A stretch of DNA of 27,779 nt, taken from contig CAYYME010000005.1 in assembly GCA_964473005.1 (NCBI GenBank), positions 1 to 27,779 of the forward strand, given 5' to 3'. Position 1 is the first letter of the stretch; each line of letters starts with the position of its first letter. Position numbers and translations under genes: made by a program. Below the pieces are notes generated by a model. The model saw only the letters and a list, made by a program, of their open reading frames with translations, did no database searches and had not been told where the DNA came from. Below are positions 1-6,680 of this stretch, piece by piece. Source of the stretch: JAFCEV01 sp964473005 (GTDB taxonomy: Archaea > Nanobdellota > Nanobdellia > Pacearchaeales > GW2011-AR1).

Positions 1-406
1 TAACAGCACTCCTGATATTTAAAGCAGATACCATTTTTCTGCTCCTCAGCCACAGATGTCTTCTGTCTCCAAGCAATTCTTCATTCAAATCTTTTTGAAT
101 TGGAAATTCATTTGATAATCCAATAATATTTATTTTATCTGCAGATATTTCATAACCTGTGGGTGCACGCTTGTCTGCTCTTATTATTCCTTCAATTTCT
201 AGAGAAGCTTCAATCTGTAATTTGTCAATTTCTTCCCATTGTTTTTTAAATTTCTCTTTTTTCAGAACACATTGAATTATATTTGAAGAATCTCTAAGAA
301 TAATAAACTTAAATTCATTGCTTCCTCTTTCTCTATAAATCCATCCGTGAACTGCTACTTTTCCTCTGCCTTTATTTATCGCCTCCTGAATTGACAGAAA
401 TTTCAT
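1..406 (-). CDS. asnS: Asparaginyl-tRNA synthetase, N-terminal part (cut by window edge)
   Basis: Charges tRNA(Asn) with asparagine in the cytoplasm. Only the first 135 codons are visible, reading leftward from an ATG at 406. They encode an OB-fold anticodon-binding domain: 'VHGWIYRERGSNEFKFIILR' (residues about 19-38) is the usual opening strand pair, followed by 'IEGIIRADKRAPTGYEI' and 'LLGDRRHLWLRSRKM', the hinge before the class II catalytic core in archaeal AsnRS. The catalytic motifs lie outside the window. A TATA-like box at 428-436 is 22-30 bases upstream of the ATG, which supports this start and a leaderless transcript. It lies downstream of gatE and aspS on the same strand. With AsnRS present, Asn-tRNA need not be made by transamidation, so GatDE is needed only for Gln. 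AspRS or LysRS were the alternatives; the DRRHLWLRS hinge favours AsnRS. Confidence 0.85.
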   Translation of the reverse strand, partial: MKFLSIQEAINKGRGKVAVHGWIYRERGSNEFKFIILRDSSNIIQCVLKKEKFKKQWEEIDKLQIEASLEIEGIIRADKRAPTGYEISADKINIIGLSNEFPIQKDLNEELLGDRRHLWLRSRKMVSALNIRSAV

Positions 407-427
407 GAAAAGATATAGAAAAAAGAG

Positions 428-436
428 TTTAATAAA
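428..436 (-). promoter_or_regulatory. TATA-like box for asnS
   Basis: TTTATTAAA read on the minus strand, 22-30 bases before the asnS ATG. This is the spacing expected when transcription starts at or next to the start codon. Confidence 0.45.
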
Positions 437-472
437 TTATTGTTAAACTAGAAAAATATGTAATAGATTAAA

Positions 473-562
473 TCAAAAAACATACTCTCCAAGATAAAGC
501 GGGAAAATCAAAATTGCCAAAAAAATATAGAAGATTATCTTTAATTTATCCCTAAATTTCAT
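473..562 (-). CDS. Possible 29-residue single-span membrane peptide overlapping aspS
   Basis: An ATG at 562 lies inside the last codons of aspS in another frame (the aspS stop is at 552-554) and opens a 29-codon frame ending in TGA at 473. The product begins MKFRDKLK and continues with a hydrophobic stretch, 'IIFYIFLAILIFPLYL' (residues 9-24), then GEYVF. A basic head followed by one membrane span is what a real small membrane protein looks like, and the overlap would allow translational coupling to aspS. I recognise no family. The frame could be chance, since T-rich minus-strand DNA readily encodes Phe, Ile and Leu. It fills most of the gap between aspS and asnS. Confidence 0.4.
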   Translation of the reverse strand: MKFRDKLKIIFYIFLAILIFPLYLGEYVF

Positions 563-1922
563 TTTTTAACTTCAAATGAATCTCTTTTAATTGCCTGTCT
601 GAAATCTCTGAAGGTGCATCAAGCATTAAATCTTTCGCCTCTTTATTTTTTGGAAAAGCAATAACCTGCCTTATTGAATCCTCTCCTGCCATAATCTGAA
701 CAAGCCTGTCAAAACCAAAAGCAATTCCTCCGTGAGGTGGTGCACCAAATTGCAATGCAGTCAATAAAAAACTAAATTTCTTTTTTGCTTCTGCTTTAGA
801 AATTTTTAGAATATCAAAAATTTTTTCCTGAATCTCAAAATCAGAAATCCTGATGCTTCCGCCCCCAATTTCAGAACCATTCAAAACACAATCATATGCA
901 ACAGCCTTGGATTTTTCATTAAAATCCAGTTTCCCCATCTTTCCTGCAACAGGCATTGTAAATGGATGATGTGTTGACTTGTATCTCTTTTCTTCTTTGC
1001 TGTATTCAAATAAAGGAAAATCAACAACCCAGCAAAAAGCAAACTCCTTAGAATTAGCCTTATCTTTTCTCAAATCAGGAGCATCTGTATTGTATTTTTT
1101 AACAGCTTCCTCATAAGTTATTCTTTTAAAAGGAATTTTAACATCGGCATTTAAAACCTTCTTAAAAACATATTTCAGCATCCTCTCCATCACATTTATC
1201 AAATCCTCCTGCTCAATAAAACTCATTTCAACATCAATCTGAGTAAATTCCGGCTGTCTGTCAGAACGTAAATCCTCATCTCTAAAACATCTCGCTATCT
1301 GAATATATTTATCAAAACCTGCAATTTGAGATAATTGCTTAAATAACTGCGGTGATTGTGGAAGAGCAAAGAACTTATTTGGATAAAGTCTAGAAGGAAC
1401 AATATAATCCCTTGCACCTTCTGGTGTTGATTTTGCCAGAATTGGCGTCTCAATCTCCACAAATCCCTCATTATGGAAAAAATCTCTAACAGCCTTTAAT
1501 GCTTCATTTCTCAAAATAATATTCCTCTGCATTTTTTCTGTTCTTAAATCCAGAAATCTGTACTTTAGTCTGATATCCTCAACATTATCTGCCTTCAAAT
1601 CAAATGGCAGTTTTGGGCATAAATTGAAAATCTCCAGCTTATTCACTTCAACTTCAATTTTTCCAGAAATCATACCCGGATTTTCCAGTCCCTTTGGTCT
1701 TCTCTTAATTTTTCCGTTAACAGAAATGCAGGATTCCAGACTGATTTTCTTAAGATTTTCCAGTTTTTTGGGAGCAACTATCTGAACTTTCCCGTATCTG
1801 TCTCGCAAAAGAATAAAAGTCATTTCCTTAAAATGCCTGATAGAATCAACCCACCCGCAAAGTTTCACATTTTTTCCTGCAAGTTTCTCATTCACCTCTC
1901 CAAGATTATGCGTTCGCAACAT
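552..1922 (-). CDS. aspS: Aspartyl-tRNA synthetase, bacterial type, lacking the GAD insertion domain
   Basis: Class II synthetase charging tRNA(Asp). Residues 1-105 are the OB-fold anticodon-binding domain; the MLRTHNLGEV opening resembles the bacterial 'RTH..GEL' start. The catalytic core follows, with 'RCFRDEDLRSDRQPEFTQID' (211-230, motif 2), 'LNGSEIGGGSIRI' (347-359) and 'GGIAFGFDRLV' (398-408, motif 3). These signatures are bacterial-type; archaeal AspRS is a different subtype. Bacterial AspRS is normally about 590 residues because of a GAD insertion of about 130 residues inside the core. Here 'YNTDAPDLR' (277-285) runs almost directly into 'FAFCWVVDFPLFEY' (294-307), so the insertion is absent and the protein is 456 residues long. 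All core motifs remain, so it is probably active. A TATA-like box at 1944-1950 and a 34-base gap separate it from gatE upstream. Whether it discriminates Asp from Asn tRNA cannot be read here, but AsnRS is encoded next door. Confidence 0.93.
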   Translation of the reverse strand: MLRTHNLGEVNEKLAGKNVKLCGWVDSIRHFKEMTFILLRDRYGKVQIVAPKKLENLKKISLESCISVNGKIKRRPKGLENPGMISGKIEVEVNKLEIFNLCPKLPFDLKADNVEDIRLKYRFLDLRTEKMQRNIILRNEALKAVRDFFHNEGFVEIETPILAKSTPEGARDYIVPSRLYPNKFFALPQSPQLFKQLSQIAGFDKYIQIARCFRDEDLRSDRQPEFTQIDVEMSFIEQEDLINVMERMLKYVFKKVLNADVKIPFKRITYEEAVKKYNTDAPDLRKDKANSKEFAFCWVVDFPLFEYSKEEKRYKSTHHPFTMPVAGKMGKLDFNEKSKAVAYDCVLNGSEIGGGSIRISDFEIQEKIFDILKISKAEAKKKFSFLLTALQFGAPPHGGIAFGFDRLVQIMAGEDSIRQVIAFPKNKEAKDLMLDAPSEISDRQLKEIHLKLKNEI

Positions 1923-1943
1923 AAATTAAATAGAGAAAAAGAA

Positions 1944-1950
1944 TTTATTA
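1944..1950 (-). promoter_or_regulatory. TATA-like box for aspS
   Basis: TAATAAA on the minus strand, 22-28 bases before the aspS ATG in the short gatE-aspS gap. aspS may therefore have its own promoter as well as read-through from gatE. Confidence 0.35.
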
Positions 1951-1956
1951 ATGTTA

Positions 1957-3387
1957 TTATTTGATATGTTTTTTAATGACTTCCATTGCATCCCGTCCGC
2001 TGATTTTTCCCCTGAATTCTTTCATCACCAACCCCATATAGGCTTTCTCAGAAAGTCCGGGCTTCTCTTTTATCAGATTCCTTATTTTTTCTTCAACTAC
2101 AGAAATATCTTCAGAAGAAGTTTCAAATTTCTCTCCTTTCACGATTTTTTCCATTAGAAGCTTGATATCTCCCTCTGAAATTTCTTTATTCCTGACTTTT
2201 TGCAGAAGGGAATCAAGATGAACATCCAAGATTTTTTCAACTTTCTCCAGACTTAGTTTATTTCTTGCTGCAATCTCTTTCGGATACATCAGTAAAACTT
2301 TTGCAATCAATATTGGTTTATTAATAATCTGCAGAAGCGCCTTGAATTCTTCAAATTTATTTTGCTTGAATAATAATCTAATCATATCTGAATTTAATCC
2401 CATTTTTTTCAAATCCTTTCCTATATCTTTTCTTAACTTTGGTAATTCTTTTTTTGCTTCATTAATCAACTCTCTGGAGATTCTCAGCAAAGGCAAATCT
2501 GTCTCAGGATACATTCTTGCAGCGCCAGGCATGGGACGAAGAAATTTTGTAATTCCGTCAGGCAGGGCATTTCTGACACTCTCCTCAACTTTTTTATTAT
2601 CCTCAATCAAATCTAGCTGCCTTTTAATTTCTGAATTTATTGTTTGAATCATCATTGCAGGATTCTGAAAACCCTTTATTTCTGTTCTTGCTCCTCTTTT
2701 AACTGAAACATTAACATCCTGCCTGATAGTTCCAATTCCCCTCCGAACTTTGCAGCTTCTCAGAATTTCCCCTATATGCAATGCAACTTCCTTTGCCTGC
2801 TCAGGTGTTGTTATGTCTGGTGCAGTTGCAATTTCAACCAATGGAATTCCAAGTCTGTCTAATCTATAAATCGCTTCTCCATCCTTTTTTCCGACAATTC
2901 TTGCAGAATCTTCCTCAAGGCAGATGCTTTCTATTCTGACTCTTCCTGATTCTGTTTCAATATAACCATCTCGTGCAATCAGGACTGTTCTCTGGAATCC
3001 TGATGTATTGCTTCCGTCAATAACTGTCTTTCTCATAATCTGTGTTAAAGGAAAAATTTTTGCGTTAAGCAAAAGCGAAATCTGCAGAACGATTTTCAGA
3101 GCTTCTCTGTTTATTTCATGCGGAGGCTCTTCATCTAATTCAACCAGACAAGTTGTGTCATATCCCTGATAGATAAATTCTCTTTCCTGTTCTGCCTCGT
3201 GTCTTGCAGCAATATCCACCTCTCCGCTCTCGCCTGCTACAGCATGCAGTTTTCTTTTTATGATAAAATCCGGCTCTTCGCTCCTTAGAATACTTTTGCA
3301 GTTGCAGAATAATTTATGGGTATCCAGTTGCTGATGAATTTCCAAACCGCACTTCAATCCAACAGATTTATAATCAATTTCAGGCAT
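1957..3387 (-). CDS. gatE: Glu-tRNA(Gln) amidotransferase subunit E, lacking the GAD insertion domain
   Basis: With GatD this converts Glu-tRNA(Gln) to Gln-tRNA(Gln), the archaeal route to Gln-tRNA. GatE binds the tRNA and performs the kinase/transamidase step. The start 'SVGLKCGLEIHQQLDTHKLF' (8-27), 'RKLHAVAGESGEVDIAARHE' (45-64) and 'RKTVIDGSNTSGFQRT' (119-134) are GatE rather than GatB signatures. The cradle domain runs to about 300, including 'LRPMPGAARMYPETDLP' (283-299). A helical region and YqeY-like tail make up the C-terminus to 476. GatE is usually about 620 residues because an AspRS-like GAD domain is inserted before the PGAARMYPETD segment. Here 'EIKRQLDLIEDNKKVEESV' leads straight into 'LPDGITKFLRP', so the insertion is absent. 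A TATA-like box at 3411-3419 supports the start. GatD is encoded about 2 kb upstream on the same strand, with other genes between. Confidence 0.93.
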   Translation of the reverse strand: MPEIDYKSVGLKCGLEIHQQLDTHKLFCNCKSILRSEEPDFIIKRKLHAVAGESGEVDIAARHEAEQEREFIYQGYDTTCLVELDEEPPHEINREALKIVLQISLLLNAKIFPLTQIMRKTVIDGSNTSGFQRTVLIARDGYIETESGRVRIESICLEEDSARIVGKKDGEAIYRLDRLGIPLVEIATAPDITTPEQAKEVALHIGEILRSCKVRRGIGTIRQDVNVSVKRGARTEIKGFQNPAMMIQTINSEIKRQLDLIEDNKKVEESVRNALPDGITKFLRPMPGAARMYPETDLPLLRISRELINEAKKELPKLRKDIGKDLKKMGLNSDMIRLLFKQNKFEEFKALLQIINKPILIAKVLLMYPKEIAARNKLSLEKVEKILDVHLDSLLQKVRNKEISEGDIKLLMEKIVKGEKFETSSEDISVVEEKIRNLIKEKPGLSEKAYMGLVMKEFRGKISGRDAMEVIKKHIK

Positions 3388-3410
3388 AATTAAGAAAAAG
3401 AAGAGGATTA

Positions 3411-3419
3411 TTTAAAATA
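3411..3419 (-). promoter_or_regulatory. TATA-like box for gatE
   Basis: TATTTTAAA on the minus strand, 24-32 bases before the gatE ATG, in the 34-base gap after the phosphoribosyltransferase-like gene. Confidence 0.4.
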
Positions 3420-3421
3420 TT

Positions 3422-4153
3422 CTAATCTCTCAGATATCTTTCTAGACTTTCTTGCATCTTCATAATATTTACCGGATTAACATTATCAGGATTTACCCCT
3501 ATAGATGTTGCCACATTATATAAAAAAACTAAATATTCTTGGGGGTAACTAATAAATTCTATTTCAGGAAGATATACCTGTCTTCCTTGAGGGTTTAATC
3601 CTCCTTTCTTTAATCTTATTGGGTTCAAAAGAGAATTATCTGCAGTTATAATTCTTTTTGTTTCTAATACTTTTGCTTTCTTTTTATTAACTAATTTAGT
3701 AAAACTTCTATTTCTCTTGTTACTTCTTGGTTTTTCTCCAATTCCCAAAATTTCATAATTGATTTTTCTTTCTAAAGAAACTCCTTTTTCCTTACTAAGA
3801 TCATAAAGAGTTTTATAGAATTCATCATAACCCTTTGTAGCAGAAGAACCAGAGATTACCTCATCTATACAGACTATTGACATCTTTTTCCCTTGATAGT
3901 TTTTTTCTACAAAATTAGAATACCATTTATTTATTATCTCTTCTCTTTTGAGAAATCTGCTTGAATTAGGAGGATATTCTAAATTTTCTGAAGGAAAATG
4001 TCTGTTCATTATCGAGAGCACATCTACTAAAGGTACTGAACCTAAAATAGGGGCAAAAATATAATCGGGCTTTTTGCTACATAAGATATCTGACATTTTT
4101 TTCATAGCAGTCATAAATGATTCAAATTCATCTTCACTATATTGCTGTATCAT
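3422..4153 (-). CDS. Phosphoribosyltransferase-like protein of unknown role
   Basis: A 243-residue soluble protein. Two segments suggest a type I phosphoribosyltransferase (PRTase) fold: 'YIFAPILGSVPLVDVL' (31-46), a strand-loop-helix like the pyrophosphate loop, and 'MSIVCIDEVISGSSAT' (91-106), which resembles the hydrophobic-D-D/E-x-x-S/T-G PRPP-binding loop, here Asp97-Glu98 and Ser101-Gly102. From about 130 on it is basic ('KPRSNKRNRSFTKLVNKKK') and matches nothing I recognise. The substrate cannot be inferred and catalytic activity is not assured. It sits between gatE and a divergent DUF1003 gene, with its own TATA-like box at 4176-4182. Its wording looks more AT-biased than the synthetases, weakly hinting at transfer. 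Similar PRTase-like proteins occur in defence or regulatory loci, but nothing around it supports that here. Confidence 0.6.
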   Translation of the reverse strand: MIQQYSEDEFESFMTAMKKMSDILCSKKPDYIFAPILGSVPLVDVLSIMNRHFPSENLEYPPNSSRFLKREEIINKWYSNFVEKNYQGKKMSIVCIDEVISGSSATKGYDEFYKTLYDLSKEKGVSLERKINYEILGIGEKPRSNKRNRSFTKLVNKKKAKVLETKRIITADNSLLNPIRLKKGGLNPQGRQVYLPEIEFISYPQEYLVFLYNVATSIGVNPDNVNPVNIMKMQESLERYLRD

Positions 4154-4175
4154 AAAAAAATAACCCCCTTTTCCC

Positions 4176-4246
4176 TTATAAACTTTTCTATGTGTCCCCC
4201 CTATAAAGTAACAACTGTAGAATAATAAAATTGCTAAGATTTATAA
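4176..4246. promoter_or_regulatory. Divergent promoter region for the PRTase-like and DUF1003 genes
   Basis: Two outward-facing TATA-like boxes: TTTATAA on the minus strand at 4176-4182, 23-29 bases before the ATG at 4153, and TTTATAA on the plus strand at 4240-4246, 23-29 bases before the ATG at 4269. The equal spacing suggests both transcripts are leaderless. Confidence 0.5.
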
Positions 4247-4268
4247 CTTTTAATTTCCAATTAAAAAA

Positions 4269-4679
4269 ATGAAGAAAAAAAGAGGAAAAAAATCTAAAGA
4301 GAAAGTCTATAAAATTACCCACCCAAATATTCTTCCAACAACCCTGGGACAAAGGGCAGCAGATAAATTAACAAAATGGGCAGGTAGCTGGACATTTATA
4401 ATCAGTTTCATATTTATTATGGTTCTTTGGATATTGGCAAATATATATGCTTGGATTAAAGCCTGGGATCCTTATCCATTTATTTTGTTAAATTTGCTTT
4501 TATCCTGTGTTGCAGCAATTCAGGCCCCAATAATTCTTATGTCTCAAAATAGAGCAAATCAAAAAGATAGACAAAGGGCAGAATATGATTATTCAGTAAA
4601 CAGAAAAGCCGAGAAAGAAATTGAACAAGTTCATAAGCAACTTAATAGAATTGAAAAGAAAATGAATGAAAGAAAATAA
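4269..4679 (+). CDS. DUF1003 family membrane protein
   Basis: A 136-residue protein with the layout of the DUF1003 family: a basic N-terminus, two membrane helices (about 43-62 and 70-91) and a charged coiled-coil tail. The hallmark segment 'WDPYPFILLNLLLSCVAAIQ' (65-84) followed by 'APIILMSQNRANQKDR' is nearly the family consensus. The family is widespread in bacteria and archaea and its function is unknown; it probably sits in the cytoplasmic membrane with the coiled coil inside. The start follows a TATA-like box at 4240-4246. It ends 8 bases from the convergent stop of the next gene. The family call is confident, the function is not known. Confidence 0.9.
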   Translation: MKKKRGKKSKEKVYKITHPNILPTTLGQRAADKLTKWAGSWTFIISFIFIMVLWILANIYAWIKAWDPYPFILLNLLLSCVAAIQAPIILMSQNRANQKDRQRAEYDYSVNRKAEKEIEQVHKQLNRIEKKMNERK

Positions 4680-4687
4680 CAGCAAAA

Positions 4688-5077
4688 CTAAACAATCCTT
4701 ACAATTTCCCCGTCTTTATCCAGTTCAATAAAAGAATTTACCTCACCAAGAAGATATACTTCGCACTGATTATCTGGATTGTTATCTTCCTGGATTCTTG
4801 GAACATGAACTATATCAACAGCATAATCATTACAGACACCTAAGCATTGTGAATTAATTTCTTCTGTAAAAGCATCAAATAATTCCAGTGAGCAGTTTAT
4901 TGCCTCTTGCTGCTCCAGAACATAATCAGGAGTTTCAGACGGATTTCCGTGCTTAATCCATACTCCGCGCGAATCTTTTATCCAGTCATCTTCGCTTCCG
5001 CCAATAACAAATCTTACAAAAAGCCATCCTGCTACCAAAATCAAAACAGCAATTAAAACCAGGTAAATTTTTTTCAT
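4688..5077 (-). CDS. Membrane-anchored extracytoplasmic hypothetical protein
   Basis: A 129-residue protein with one N-terminal hydrophobic helix (about 4-25, 'IYLVLIAVLILVAGWLFVRF') as a signal anchor, and an outside domain of about 100 residues with four cysteines (in 'AINCSLEL', 'QCLGVC' and 'DNQCEVYL') that could form two disulfides. The opening of the outer domain, 'DDWIKDSRGVWIKHGNPSE', is of a type I associate with hypothetical proteins of Woesearchaeota and Pacearchaeota. No catalytic motif is visible. Its ATG overlaps the stop of the metallopeptidase-like gene by 4 bases, and that gene overlaps gatD the same way, so the three are probably one transcript. Confidence 0.7.
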   Translation of the reverse strand: MKKIYLVLIAVLILVAGWLFVRFVIGGSEDDWIKDSRGVWIKHGNPSETPDYVLEQQEAINCSLELFDAFTEEINSQCLGVCNDYAVDIVHVPRIQEDNNPDNQCEVYLLGEVNSFIELDKDGEIVRIV

Positions 5078-5373
5078 TTTTCTGCTTTAAATCTATTAAA
5101 ATAAAATTTTAACCTATAGGGAGATAAACTCATGAAAATACACAGTAAAAAACCAAGAGGATATTTAAATGCACCATAAACATTGGCTTTAATCTCCCTC
5201 CATAACCAAAATTTTGATTCATCTTTTAAATGGTATAATTCATGTTCTTTGATAAATTTTTTAACAATTTTAGGTAAATCATTTCTAATATAAACTACAT
5301 TCCTCTTTACATTTGCTTCTCCAAAAGCAGGATATAATTTTTTCTTAGAAGCATATCTTATTTTAGGTTTCAT
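5074..5373 (-). CDS. Small HExxH metallopeptidase-like membrane protein
   Basis: A 99-residue protein containing 'IKEHELYHLKDESKFWLWRE' (41-60). The HELYH core is an HExxH zinc-binding motif, and the later Glu in 'WREIKAN' could be the third ligand, as in small ImmA/IrrE- or M78-like metallopeptidases. The C-terminal part, 'YPLGFLLCIFMSLSPYRL', is a likely membrane-associated helix. The protein is shorter than most such peptidases, so it may be a minimal version or a non-peptidase with a similar fold. Its ATG overlaps the end of gatD by 4 bases (5370-5373), so translation is probably coupled. Its substrate is unknown; co-transcription with gatD need not mean shared function in so compact a genome. 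Confidence 0.65.
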   Translation of the reverse strand: MKPKIRYASKKKLYPAFGEANVKRNVVYIRNDLPKIVKKFIKEHELYHLKDESKFWLWREIKANVYGAFKYPLGFLLCIFMSLSPYRLKFYFNRFKAEK

Positions 5374-6650
5374 TCCTCAAGTCTCTTATTTAATTCACCT
5401 GCAAAATTCTCCAGCATCTTTGCCTTAACTTTCTCCTTTGACTTTGCCCATTCCTTATGCCCTAAAACCCATCCCAATTTTATCAAAGCAGTTTCACTTA
5501 GCATATCTTCCAGATAAATAACACCAGTCTCAAGAATTTCCCTTCCGTTTGAATAAACCAGAGGGTCTAATCTTCCGTAAATTGTCTGGCTGGCTGCACA
5601 AACAACAACCCCCCTGCCAATAACTTCTTTTAATTTTCTCGTCCATCCTTTTCTTGCTCTCATAGTCGGAGCATGCCCAAGTCCAGACATCTCCAATATA
5701 ATTCCTTTATATTTATTTTTTAAATAATAATTCAGAATATCAGGATTCTGCCCCGGATAAATTTTAACAAGAGCAACTTTCTCCTCAAATTTTACATCTG
5801 TCTTCACATTTATTTTATTTCTCATTTTGTGTTCTCTTAGAATTTCAATCCTTTCCGGATAGATTTTTGCTATGGGCTTTCCATTAATAATCCTAAAAGC
5901 ATCTCTTCTTGAAGTATGAAGTTTTCTTACTTTAGTTCCGAGCATTGCATAGCAAAAATCATCATTCTGGGATGCGTGCCCAACCAGCATTACTTCTGCA
6001 ATATCTGAAATAGCAGCAAGTGCAGAGCACTGCAAATTCAAATTCGCGTCTGAAGAAGCCCTGTCAATGCTTCTTTGGGAATATGTTAAAACAACAGGTT
6101 TGTTTAATTTTCCTAACATAAAACTTAAAGCAGCAGAAGTGTAATGCAAAAAATCTGTTCCGTGAGTAATGATAATTCCTTTTATGTTTGAATCATTCAG
6201 AAGTTTTGCCGCAATACGTGCAATTTTCTGCCAATCCCTAAAATCCATATCTTCAGAGGCCTTCATAAAAGGAACTTCAACTTTCAGCACATTTACTTTT
6301 TCAAAAAGTTCAGGATAAAATTTGAAAAGAGATTCAGGATTTGTCAGCCAGTCAACCCCTCCCTTTAAAGGATTCAGCCTCGCTGCAATAGTTCCTCCTG
6401 TAATAATCAGGGCGATATTCTGCTTTTCCCTGTCTTTCTTAATTTCAATTTCTTCTTTTTTTTCAATTCCCTTTTTCAGAACTTTTATCTCTGTAATATC
6501 TCTCTTGTTAAAACCAATATTATAACCAGAACCCAGCTTCAGCAAAACTATTCCCTTTTCAGATTTTGGAACCTCCAAAAGAATTCCCTCATAGATAGTT
6601 TTCATAAGATGAATTTCAACATAATCTCCTGGTTCTGCACTTGATTTCAT
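5370..6650 (-). CDS. gatD: Glu-tRNA(Gln) amidotransferase subunit D
   Basis: An asparaginase-like subunit that releases ammonia from Gln or Asn and delivers it to GatE for Gln-tRNA(Gln) synthesis. At 426 residues it has the normal length (about 435). Residues 1-60 form the small N-terminal beta-barrel ('GDYVEIHLMKTIYEGILLE'). The asparaginase domain follows: 'IITGGTIAARL' with the nucleophile-region threonines 84/87, 'THGTDFLHY' with Thr165-Asp166, and the conserved lysine region 'GTKVRKLHTSRRDAF' (238-252) matching the GatD catalytic set. The C-terminal asparaginase lobe ends near 420. It heads a likely three-gene transcript with 4-base overlaps to the two small genes downstream. A weak TATA-like run lies at 6673-6680. 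GatE, its obligate partner, is encoded at 1957-3387. Confidence 0.95.
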   Translation of the reverse strand: MKSSAEPGDYVEIHLMKTIYEGILLEVPKSEKGIVLLKLGSGYNIGFNKRDITEIKVLKKGIEKKEEIEIKKDREKQNIALIITGGTIAARLNPLKGGVDWLTNPESLFKFYPELFEKVNVLKVEVPFMKASEDMDFRDWQKIARIAAKLLNDSNIKGIIITHGTDFLHYTSAALSFMLGKLNKPVVLTYSQRSIDRASSDANLNLQCSALAAISDIAEVMLVGHASQNDDFCYAMLGTKVRKLHTSRRDAFRIINGKPIAKIYPERIEILREHKMRNKINVKTDVKFEEKVALVKIYPGQNPDILNYYLKNKYKGIILEMSGLGHAPTMRARKGWTRKLKEVIGRGVVVCAASQTIYGRLDPLVYSNGREILETGVIYLEDMLSETALIKLGWVLGHKEWAKSKEKVKAKMLENFAGELNKRLEE

Positions 6651-6680
6651 AATAAAATAAGATGCAGAGAAGTTAAAAAA

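Noticed and set aside
1957..3387. GatB of a bacterial GatCAB complex
   Set aside because: The opening GLEIHQQLDTHKLF and RKLHAVAGESGEVD segments are GatE-specific, and GatD is encoded nearby. The GatB-like length comes from loss of the GAD domain.
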